A stretch of DNA of 5,550 nucleotides. Origin: an uncultured Ruminococcus sp. (GTDB taxonomy: Bacteria; Bacillota_A; Clostridia; Oscillospirales; Ruminococcaceae). The notes below the pieces were generated by a model. The model did not search any database. It had not been told where the DNA came from and was given only the letters and a program-made list of their open reading frames with translations. The DNA lies in assembly GCA_937880065.1 (NCBI GenBank), contig CALFMA010000427.1, forward strand, positions 1 to 5,550. The letters are read 5' to 3'. The stretch's first letter is position 1. Each line of letters opens with the position of its first letter. Positions 1 through 3,660 of the stretch are shown in pieces. The translations under genes and the position numbers were made by a program.

Positions 1-117
1 GTTACCGATATAAAGCGCTACGTGACCTGAGTAACATACAATATCACCCGGAATTGCATTTTCAATACTTCCTACATTAGCACCTTTTTTATTCTGTGCT
101 GCTGCTGAATGCCATAA
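1..117 (-). pseudogene. NlpC/P60 cysteine-peptidase domain, C-terminal fragment, running off the left edge
   Basis: On the minus strand the frame from 117 to 1 is open and ends in PGDIVCYSGHVALYIGN. This is the hallmark of the second half of an NlpC/P60 (cell-wall endopeptidase) domain: the PGD turn followed by the HV.LYIG strand that carries the catalytic histidine. The preceding residues, LWHSAAAQNKKG, also fit the usual spacing before PGD. The half with the catalytic cysteine (DCSGF-type motif) is absent. A TGA at 118-120 closes the frame upstream, and no ATG, GTG or TTG start with a ribosome site precedes the domain. The first 29 bases overlap the end of the DUF5684 gene in another frame. 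Either this is a decayed remnant fused to the neighbour by recombination or an assembly junction, or the frame is restored in some way I cannot see. The domain match is strong; pseudogene status is inferred because the rest lies outside the window. Confidence 0.62.
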
Positions 118-517
118 TCATATAGATAATGGGAGCAAAGAAAATTGCAAGAATACACATTCCTGTTGACTGACCGAATGACTGTGTGTATTTGTAGCAT
201 ACATAGCATGATATTACAAGCAATGCCAATGAAACAAGTAAAGCTATCGCCTTAAATGCTCCGTTGTCACTTTTAATGTTTCCCAAAACAGTGTCTGCAA
301 TTGATAAACCTACAAAAGTCCAACAAAGTTTCTCATCACCTGTGCCGATTTTTGCCATTTGATAACTGTTGTAGAAAGGAATAATTGCTGACCAACCCGG
401 CTCTCCTGCCTTTTCAAAGAGTTTCCAGTTCGCAATTATTGTAATAACTACCACTACAAGCGTAATAACTAAAACAATTCCTAAAAACGCTGCCATTCCT
501 GCTAATACTTCTTCCAT
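89..517 (-). CDS. DUF5684 family integral membrane protein (142 aa)
   Basis: This is a small multi-pass membrane protein of unknown function. The first helix is at about residues 8-29. It is followed by the family signature KLFEKAGEPGWSAIIPFYN (about 32-50), which resembles a segment seen near the N-terminus of some Clostridia proteins annotated as signal peptidase I. Weaker hydrophobic stretches lie near 64-80, with clear helices at about 88-107 and 118-137. There is no Ser/Lys peptidase dyad context, so a peptidase name would be wrong. I start at the ATG at 517 because AGGTGG lies 9-10 bases upstream and hydrophobic sequence begins at once. A longer frame back to 604 would add a lysine-rich leader without a ribosome site. 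The frame ends in SSSTE, rather abruptly, at the point where the NlpC/P60 fragment begins in another frame. A GGGG-loop hairpin sits about 46 bases before the start. The family call is from recognition of the signature. Confidence 0.8.
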   Translation of the reverse strand: MEEVLAGMAAFLGIVLVITLVVVVITIIANWKLFEKAGEPGWSAIIPFYNSYQMAKIGTGDEKLCWTFVGLSIADTVLGNIKSDNGAFKAIALLVSLALLVISCYVCYKYTQSFGQSTGMCILAIFFAPIIYMIMAFSSSTE

Positions 518-562
518 AATAAATAACCACCTTTTTTTAATTTTTTTGATTTGGTTTGTGTT

Positions 563-578
563 GACTTTCCCCAAAGTC
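563..578 (-). promoter_or_regulatory. GGGG-loop hairpin in the leader of the DUF5684 gene
   Basis: The minus-strand RNA reads GACTTT-GGGG-AAAGTC, a perfect 6-bp stem with a four-G loop. It lies in the gap before the DUF5684 start at 517. It belongs to a set of hairpins in this gene cluster that share the loop but not the stem sequence. No U-run follows, so it is not a terminator. Confidence 0.5.
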
Positions 579-593
579 GTTATATCATATATA

Positions 594-621
594 GCAAACG
601 ACAAAATCTTTTGGCGTTTGC
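594..621. repeat. Near-perfect 28-bp palindrome between the zinc-ribbon and DUF5684 genes
   Basis: The arms GCAAACG (594-600) and CGTTTGC (615-621) are complementary. After one mismatched pair (601/614), CAAAA (602-606) pairs with TTTTG (609-613) around a two-base centre. As DNA it could be a dimer-binding operator; as RNA it would fold into a long hairpin. On the minus strand it is followed by TATATATGATAT rather than a U-run, so it is a poor intrinsic terminator. Its role is unknown. Confidence 0.45.
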
Positions 622-647
622 CATAATTTTCGTGCTGACTAAAAGTT

Positions 648-866
648 TTAGATACGTCTGTCCTTTTTCTTTAAAAGAGCTTCGGGATTTCTAACATAAC
701 TTCTTACAACACTTCCGCAGCGTCTGCATATGATATGATGCAGTGCCTGTCCTAATCCCCATTGATTTTCTATCCCAAAAACGCACCCCTGTCCCTGCGT
801 CAAGGCTTTGACAAATTCAAAGTTGCCGCAGTACGGACATCGTTCATCTTTTATAGGATATGCCAT
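648..866 (-). CDS. Small zinc-ribbon protein (72 aa)
   Basis: The protein carries CPYCG at residues 10-14 and CRRCG at 47-51, two CxxC knuckles about 33 residues apart. That is the expected layout of one zinc ribbon with four cysteine ligands. An extra Cys28 and the pair His43-His44 lie between them. There is no membrane segment or signal peptide, so it should be cytoplasmic. The C-terminus is basic (KKKDRR), which would suit nucleic-acid binding, but this is inference; zinc ribbons equally mediate protein contacts. I start at the ATG at 866 because AGAGGTGA lies just upstream. The longer frame back to 920 would read through a REP-like hairpin and lacks a ribosome site. The gene follows the SPFH/microprotein pair after a 132-base gap filled with repeats, in the same orientation. 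I do not recognise a named family. Confidence 0.7.
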   Translation of the reverse strand: MAYPIKDERCPYCGNFEFVKALTQGQGCVFGIENQWGLGQALHHIICRRCGSVVRSYVRNPEALLKKKDRRI

Positions 867-884
867 AATATTCACCTCTGTTTC

Positions 885-907
885 GGACTGCAAAAGGCAG
901 CCCCTAC
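885..907 (-). repeat. REP-like GTAG-hairpin element
   Basis: On the minus strand the tetranucleotide GTAG (907-904) is followed at once by GGGCTGC, a CTTTT loop and GCAGTCC. This is a 7-bp stem when one G-U pair is allowed. A GTAG-type tetranucleotide next to a small hairpin is the known layout of REP elements mobilised by RAYT transposases. Only one hairpin is present and no transposase lies in the window, so the assignment is by shape only. It sits just upstream of the ribosome site of the zinc-ribbon gene. Confidence 0.4.
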
Positions 908-921
908 AAAACTTTCCCATA

Positions 922-958
922 CCATTAGCTAATGGCTAAAGGCTCACAGCTAACAGCT
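922..958 (-). repeat. Five degenerate heptamer repeats (AGCYRTT-like) with a 14-bp palindrome
   Basis: Read on the minus strand from 958, AGC recurs every seven bases: AGCTGTT, AGCTGTG, AGCCTTT, AGCCATT, AGCTAAT. The last units form a perfect palindrome, CCATTAGCTAATGG (922-935). This short tandem array lies in the gap between the microprotein and zinc-ribbon genes. Its function is unknown; it resembles intergenic simple repeats and is the kind of sequence that varies in copy number. Confidence 0.55.
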
Positions 959-998
959 TTGATTTAAAATCCCTTATCAATATATTCACGGAAGATTT

Positions 999-1094
999 TC
1001 AGAATATGCATTCAAAGAAAAGTTCTAATGCACCTTCAATTAAATCTGCCATAAATTCACCAATTGAAAATCCGTTATTTTTATAAAATCTCAT
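999..1094 (-). CDS. 31-residue microprotein downstream of the SPFH gene
   Basis: An ATG at 1094 opens a 31-codon frame ending in TGA. It encodes MRFYKNNGFSIGEFMADLIE and then GALELFFECIF. The basic start is followed by an acidic, amphipathic segment (GEFMADLIEGALELFFE) that could lie along a membrane or pack against a coiled coil. A GGGG run sits 8 bases before the ATG, inside the loop of a hairpin at 1098-1111, giving an unusual but well-placed ribosome site. The gene starts 27 bases after the SPFH stop, in the same direction, so translation is plausible and a partnership with the SPFH protein is possible. I recognise no family. Its shortness means chance cannot be excluded; the ribosome-site position and protein-like composition are the main support. 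Confidence 0.5.
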   Translation of the reverse strand: MRFYKNNGFSIGEFMADLIEGALELFFECIF

Positions 1095-1097
1095 ATC

Positions 1098-1111
1098 TGA
1101 TACCCCTATCA
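1098..1111 (-). promoter_or_regulatory. GGGG-loop hairpin presenting the ribosome site of the 31-aa gene
   Basis: The minus-strand RNA reads TGATA-GGGG-TATCA, a perfect 5-bp stem with a four-G loop, then GAT and the ATG at 1094. The loop G's lie 8 bases before the start codon, at Shine-Dalgarno distance. Folding or protein binding here could gate translation (inference). Confidence 0.5.
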
Positions 1112-1121
1112 TTTAAGAGTT

Positions 1122-2057
1122 TTATTCTGCTGTGTCATTCTGAGTTGTCGGCTGTGTGGGAGGAACGTAGGAAGAAGATTTTCCTAAATCCTCCGGGTCA
1201 ATGTTGATAAGCATTCCGTTGCTGTCACCGCTTACAACCTTAGGCATTTCGCCATTCCACTTTGTAATCTGCTCATAAGCTATAACCTTGTCGGAAAGGG
1301 ACGCTTCAAGAAGTCTGTTAGCCTCAGCCTGTGCCTCTGCCTCTTTGAGGATTGCGTTAGCATTTGCCTCAGCTGCAATAACTTTCTGCTTAGCCTGTGC
1401 TTCGGAAATAGTTATTGCCTGCTCCTGCTCGGTTTTTGTTTTGAGCAAATTCTGTTCAGCTACCTGCTTTGCTTCAATAGCTGTGTTGAATTCAGCGGAG
1501 AAGTCAAAGTTTACGATGTTGAACTTTTCTATATAAATACCGTAGCTATTAAGCTTTGTATCAAGAGCCGCCTTGATTTCATCACCAACAGCTGTACGCT
1601 CTGTGATAAGCTGTTCAGCGGTATATTTTGCTGTTGCTGATTTCATACATTCCTGTACGACAGGGGAAATAAGTACTGTCTGATAATCCGTGCCGACATT
1701 CTGATACATATCAGCTGCCTTGTCGGCTACAAGTCTGTAGTTTACTGCAATGTTTGAGCTTACTGTCTGCAAGTCCTTTGAAACTGCCGATGCAGGTGTT
1801 TCATAGACCTGAATTTTGTTTGACATTTTTTCAACTTCCTGAACAAACGGCACTTTCAGATGAAAGCCCTCGGAATAAGATGTATTTGAAACCTTGCCGA
1901 GAGTAAGGATAACACCTGTGTGACCTGCGGGGACGATTGTAAATGAGCTTGTGGCAACTATAATTGCCGCAACTGCTGCAATACATCCGCCTACGATTTT
2001 ACCCGAGCCGCTTTTCTTAACTGTACCATCTCTTCTGATTTCTTGATAAGTTCCCAT
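1122..2057 (-). CDS. SPFH/Band 7 domain protein, prohibitin-like (311 aa)
   Basis: This is a membrane-anchored scaffold protein of the stomatin/prohibitin/flotillin/HflK-C superfamily. Such proteins form large ring assemblies and organise membrane microdomains or proteases. A basic N-terminus (about 8-20) leads into one hydrophobic segment (about 21-43). The SPFH domain begins with VPAGHTGVILTLGKV (42-56), continues through EGFHLKVPFVQEV (63-75) and ends near FNIVNFDFSAEF (179-190). A long Ala/Glu/Lys/Gln-rich coiled coil follows (about 192-255). The end is a conserved-looking GDSNGMLINID segment (277-287) and a Ser/Pro/Thr/Gln-rich tail. The ATG at 2057 has AGGAG six to seven bases upstream. 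The DUF6440 gene ends 12 bases before it, so the two are almost certainly co-transcribed. No protease or NfeD-type partner is visible. The family call is firm; the cargo is unknown. Confidence 0.92.
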   Translation of the reverse strand: MGTYQEIRRDGTVKKSGSGKIVGGCIAAVAAIIVATSSFTIVPAGHTGVILTLGKVSNTSYSEGFHLKVPFVQEVEKMSNKIQVYETPASAVSKDLQTVSSNIAVNYRLVADKAADMYQNVGTDYQTVLISPVVQECMKSATAKYTAEQLITERTAVGDEIKAALDTKLNSYGIYIEKFNIVNFDFSAEFNTAIEAKQVAEQNLLKTKTEQEQAITISEAQAKQKVIAAEANANAILKEAEAQAEANRLLEASLSDKVIAYEQITKWNGEMPKVVSGDSNGMLINIDPEDLGKSSSYVPPTQPTTQNDTAE

Positions 2058-2069
2058 AATTTTCTCCTG

Positions 2070-2270
2070 TTAGTTAATGTGTAGTTCTTTCATTTTTTCG
2101 GGAGGTGTTACAATCGGCTTTCCATCGCTGTCAAGCAAAACTGTCAAACCGCCGCCGTAACCGTCCTTATGAAAGAGATAATTTACCCCTGTAACCCTGT
2201 CAATCCATATTTCTGTATAGTTCAGAACGCCTTCTTTGTGTACTTTAATAAATCTTTCGTTGAATGCCAT
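2070..2270 (-). CDS. DUF6440 family protein (66 aa)
   Basis: This small soluble protein matches the DUF6440 pattern I know from Firmicutes: RFIKVHKEG near the start, then IWIDRVTGVNYLF (21-33) and GYGGGLTVLLDSDGKPIV (37-54). It lacks a signal peptide and membrane segment. The compact, beta-rich, glycine-containing fold has no assigned activity. AGAGGA precedes the ATG at 2270 at a good distance. The stop lies 12 bases before the SPFH start, which argues for coupled expression with the prohibitin-like protein. The leader contains an 8-bp GGGG-loop hairpin (2299-2318) and the 49-bp tandem repeats, so this gene is the first after the repeat block. Family assignment is from motif memory and is fairly sure; function is not known. 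Confidence 0.82.
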   Translation of the reverse strand: MAFNERFIKVHKEGVLNYTEIWIDRVTGVNYLFHKDGYGGGLTVLLDSDGKPIVTPPEKMKELHIN

Positions 2271-2292
2271 AACTTTTCCTCTTTTTCCCCTT

Positions 2293-2493
2293 TTAGTAAA
2301 GCGATACCCCTATCGCTTCACAACTTCTCCAATAATCCTTAATCATAACCCCTTATGTCATTTCCTTGATGTTGTTCCCAATAATCCTTAATCATAACCC
2401 CTTATGTCATTTCCTTGATGTCGTTCCCAATAATCCTTTATCATAACCCCTTGTGTCATTTCCTTGATGTTGTACCCAATAATCCTTTATCAT
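2293..2493 (-). other. Chain of four overlapping mini-ORFs in the 49-bp repeats
   Basis: Each repeat carries an ATG that opens a short minus-strand frame: 2493-2407 (28 codons), 2444-2388 (18), 2395-2339 (18) and 2346-2293 (17). All begin MIKDYW, and the middle two read MIKDYWERHQGNDIRGYD and MIKDYWEQHQGNDIRGYD. The stop of one overlaps the start of the next (TTATGATTAA), a coupled layout. The GGGG before each ATG is only two bases away, which is too close for a normal ribosome site. They may be an upstream-peptide device or a by-product of repeat sequence; I lean towards the latter but cannot exclude translation. Confidence 0.2.
2299..2318 (-). promoter_or_regulatory. 8-bp GGGG-loop hairpin in the DUF6440 leader
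   Basis: The minus-strand RNA reads AAGCGATA-GGGG-TATCGCTT, a perfect 8-bp stem with a four-G loop. It lies about 28 bases before the DUF6440 start, upstream of a separate AGAGGA ribosome site. It is the longest stem of the hairpin family. No U-run follows, so termination is unlikely. Confidence 0.6.
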
Positions 2494-2501
2494 AACCCCT
2501 G
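2331..2501 (-). repeat. 49-bp tandem repeat, about 3.5 copies
   Basis: Units begin at 2331, 2380, 2429 and 2478, exactly 49 bases apart. The last breaks off after about 24 bases. The first three units differ from each other by only a few substitutions. Each full unit holds a CATAA-CCCC-TTATG inverted repeat, perfect in units 1 and 2 (2344-2357, 2393-2406) and with one changed pair in unit 3, so the minus-strand RNA has a row of GGGG-loop hairpins. The array fills the 245-base gap between the glycine-zipper and DUF6440 genes. With no unique spacers it is not a CRISPR array. Copy number is likely to vary between strains. Confidence 0.9.
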
Positions 2502-2515
2502 TTTGTCCAATAACC

Positions 2516-2734
2516 CTAAATTTGATTCCCCCTTAAATCCTTATGTATATCCTTGTAATCCCTGCACAATCCAATCAATGCACCGGCTGTTGTTCCTAAT
2601 GTCATTCCTGCACATACCCCTATGAACAGTCCCCAAGGAAGAACACACCCCGTCAATGCACCAATACCAAGCCCGATGCACAACCCCTTTGCTGCACCGG
2701 TGTCGGTATTTTCAAGCTTTACCCAATATTCCAT
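2516..2734 (-). CDS. Small glycine-zipper membrane protein (72 aa)
   Basis: After a short polar start (MEYWVKLENTDT) the protein has two hydrophobic helices with glycine at every fourth residue. In helix one these are positions 13, 17, 21, 25 and 29; in helix two they are 35, 39, 43, 47, 51 and 55. A Pro-Trp turn (33-34) separates them and a charged tail (CRDYKDIHKDLRGNQI) follows. Repeated GxxxG is the classic glycine zipper, which packs helices tightly and drives membrane oligomers. The predicted form is therefore a helical hairpin that self-assembles in the membrane; whether it is a structural, channel or toxin-like protein cannot be told. The ATG at 2734 has a GGGG run 7 bases upstream, inside the loop of a hairpin (2738-2749). 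It starts 56 bases after the DUF1836 stop. Confidence 0.72.
   Translation of the reverse strand: MEYWVKLENTDTGAAKGLCIGLGIGALTGCVLPWGLFIGVCAGMTLGTTAGALIGLCRDYKDIHKDLRGNQI
2613..2624 (-). promoter_or_regulatory. Short GGGG-loop inverted repeat inside the glycine-zipper gene
   Basis: CATA-GGGG-TATG on the minus strand forms a 4-bp stem within codons for FIGVC. It matches the loop pattern of the intergenic hairpins but is short and coding, so it may be chance. Confidence 0.2.
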
Positions 2735-2737
2735 ATC

Positions 2738-2749
2738 ATCGCCCCCGAT
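2738..2749 (-). promoter_or_regulatory. GGGG-loop hairpin presenting the ribosome site of the glycine-zipper gene
   Basis: The minus-strand RNA reads ATCG-GGGG-CGAT, then GAT and the ATG at 2734. The loop G's are 7 bases before the start codon and are the only ribosome-site candidate at the right distance. The layout closely copies that of the 31-aa gene. Confidence 0.42.
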
Positions 2750-2790
2750 TCCCCGAAATTCCTATATTTTTTCCCCTTTATTCTTTTCGG

Positions 2791-3357
2791 TTAAAGAATT
2801 TCTATCTCCGCTAATCCCTTTTCCATTTCGTTTTTGAGGCAAGAACTTCTGTAAGCCATTACCATAATGTACATAGCCTTTGAAAGCTTATCCTCACCGA
2901 AGTTGATTTCCGAAGCACAATCCACAAGCTCTTTTGCAATAAGCTCTCTTATGTGGTTCGGTTCAAATGCACCCTCGTCAACAGCTGTGAAAATAATTCT
3001 GCACAAGATGTTATAAAGTTTCACATCATCAATGATGTCATCTGAGGTATCTTCCACATCACCATTGATATAAGTCATAAGATTGGCAATCTGTTCAAGC
3101 CTCATAACACCTTTCAGCATATTGATAAGAATAATTCGTATAACCTGCTTTTCGGTATACTTCTTACCTTTCGGAGATGATACCCAGCCACGCTTAATCC
3201 AGTTCTGGATTGTGGAGCCTTCAAGAGCCGTAAGCTTTGAAAGCTGTGAAAGTGTAAGACCTCCTGTTGCGTCGAGTATAGGAGCTATCAGCGAAAAAGC
3301 TGTATATCTGCCCTGCTCTGAAAATGTTATTGATGTACCGGGAATTGTTTTTAACAT
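2791..3357 (-). CDS. DUF1836 family MerR-like transcriptional regulator (188 aa)
   Basis: The protein has the DUF1836 core. A helix-turn-helix region runs LTLSQLSKLTALEGSTIQNW (35-54), then IKRGWVSSPKGKKYTEKQVIRI (54-75) as in winged MerR-like DNA binders. The family segment INMLKGVMRLEQIANLMTYI (78-97) follows, with NGD and an acidic DDIIDD stretch (104-111). The rest is helical, presumably for dimerisation or sensing, with no recognisable ligand motif. The ATG at 3357 is preferred because AGAGGTG lies 5 bases upstream; an in-frame GTG at 3363 overlaps that ribosome site. It is the first gene of the minus unit, next to a promoter whose spacer is filled by a perfect palindrome, so self-regulation is likely. 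It is divergent from the 593-aa gene and may control that too. Family call firm; targets inferred. Confidence 0.88.
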   Translation of the reverse strand: MLKTIPGTSITFSEQGRYTAFSLIAPILDATGGLTLSQLSKLTALEGSTIQNWIKRGWVSSPKGKKYTEKQVIRIILINMLKGVMRLEQIANLMTYINGDVEDTSDDIIDDVKLYNILCRIIFTAVDEGAFEPNHIRELIAKELVDCASEINFGEDKLSKAMYIMVMAYRSSCLKNEMEKGLAEIEIL

Positions 3358-3387
3358 TGTCACACCTCTTTCTCAACCGATGATATG

Positions 3388-3416
3388 ATTATATCACAAG
3401 TTCACGTGAACTTCAA
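3388..3416 (-). promoter_or_regulatory. Promoter of the DUF1836-led unit
   Basis: On the minus strand TTGAAG (3416-3411) is followed after 17 bases by TATAAT (3393-3388), preceded by TGA to give an extended -10. Transcription would start near 3381, about 24 bases before the ATG at 3357. The -10 consensus is perfect. Confidence 0.75.
3398..3413. promoter_or_regulatory. Perfect 16-bp palindrome, candidate operator
   Basis: AAGTTCACGTGAACTT is fully self-complementary. It fills the spacer and overlaps the -35 of the minus promoter, the place where MerR-type regulators bind. DUF1836 acting on its own gene is the natural hypothesis. Confidence 0.65.
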
Positions 3417-3432
3417 GTGTCATCTTAGGACG

Positions 3433-3507
3433 TTTTGATGTGTTTTATAGTATTTTTTTGAATTTATCTCTCTTTTTCATCGTTTTTCATATTTTTTCAA
3501 GATTTTT
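3433..3507. other. Phased T-tracts, probable intrinsically curved DNA
   Basis: T-runs begin at 3433, 3443, 3453, 3463, 3473, 3483, 3492 and 3503, so eight tracts of 3-7 T's repeat with a period close to ten bases. Tracts in phase with the helix add up to a net bend. The segment lies between the two divergent promoters and upstream of both -35 boxes. It could act as an UP-like or architectural element (inference). Confidence 0.6.
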
Positions 3508-3514
3508 CAAATTA

Positions 3515-3528
3515 TTACAAATTTGTAA
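3515..3528. promoter_or_regulatory. Perfect 14-bp palindrome upstream of the plus promoter
   Basis: TTACAAATTTGTAA is fully self-complementary and ends 17 bases before the -35 box at 3546. It is placed as an activator or second operator site would be. In AT-rich sequence such palindromes can arise by chance. Confidence 0.3.
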
Positions 3529-3545
3529 AAATTCGCTTTTTTCTC

Positions 3546-3574
3546 TTGACAAATCGACATTACTGTGATATAGT
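3546..3574 (+). promoter_or_regulatory. Promoter of the 593-aa gene
   Basis: TTGACA (3546-3551), a 17-base spacer and TATAGT (3569-3574) preceded by TGA make a strong promoter with an extended -10. Transcription should start near 3581, giving an 80-base leader. The -10 region shares TGTGATATA with the divergent promoter. Confidence 0.78.
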
Positions 3575-3613
3575 TATTTTACCGTGATAAATCAGTCATA
3601 TATCACGGTAAAA
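3560..3613. promoter_or_regulatory. Three TTACYGTGATA sites around the plus transcription start
   Basis: Copies lie at 3560-3570 (ttactgtgata, overlapping the -10), 3579-3589 (ttaccgtgata) and, inverted, 3601-3611. The last two form the core of a 13-bp inverted repeat (3577-3589 with 3601-3613) around an 11-base centre. This looks like a repressor operator array; in RNA the pair could also form a 5' hairpin. No U-run follows, so it is not a terminator. Confidence 0.6.
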
Positions 3614-3660
3614 ATATGATATAGGTATAGGTATAATATCTAAGAAGAAGGAGTATTATT

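Noticed and set aside
518..604. N-terminal extension of the DUF5684 protein from 604
   Set aside because: It crosses the GGGG-loop hairpin, has no ribosome site and adds a lysine-rich leader before an ATG at 517 that has a good AGGTGG.
867..920. N-terminal extension of the zinc-ribbon protein from 920
   Set aside because: The added codons are the REP-like hairpin; the ATG at 866 has its own AGAGGTGA.
1288..1536. Plus-strand frame opposite the SPFH gene
   Set aside because: It is the antisense of the Ala-rich coiled coil, giving an Ala/Ser-rich product with no ribosome site; the opposite strand has clear homology.
2331..2501. CRISPR array
   Set aside because: The 49-bp units are contiguous, with no unique spacers and no cas genes.
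2622..3388. Plus-strand frames opposite the glycine-zipper and DUF1836 genes
   Set aside because: No ribosome sites, no recognisable protein features, and both lie over convincing minus-strand genes.
3577..3613. Intrinsic terminator or riboswitch in the leader of the 593-aa gene
   Set aside because: The 13-bp inverted repeat has no T-run on either strand and too little leader for an aptamer; an operator fits better.
3632..3637. Second -10 box (TATAAT) just before the ribosome site of the 593-aa gene
   Set aside because: No -35 at the right distance, and transcription would start inside the ribosome site; it is part of a TATAGG/TATAAT mini-repeat.
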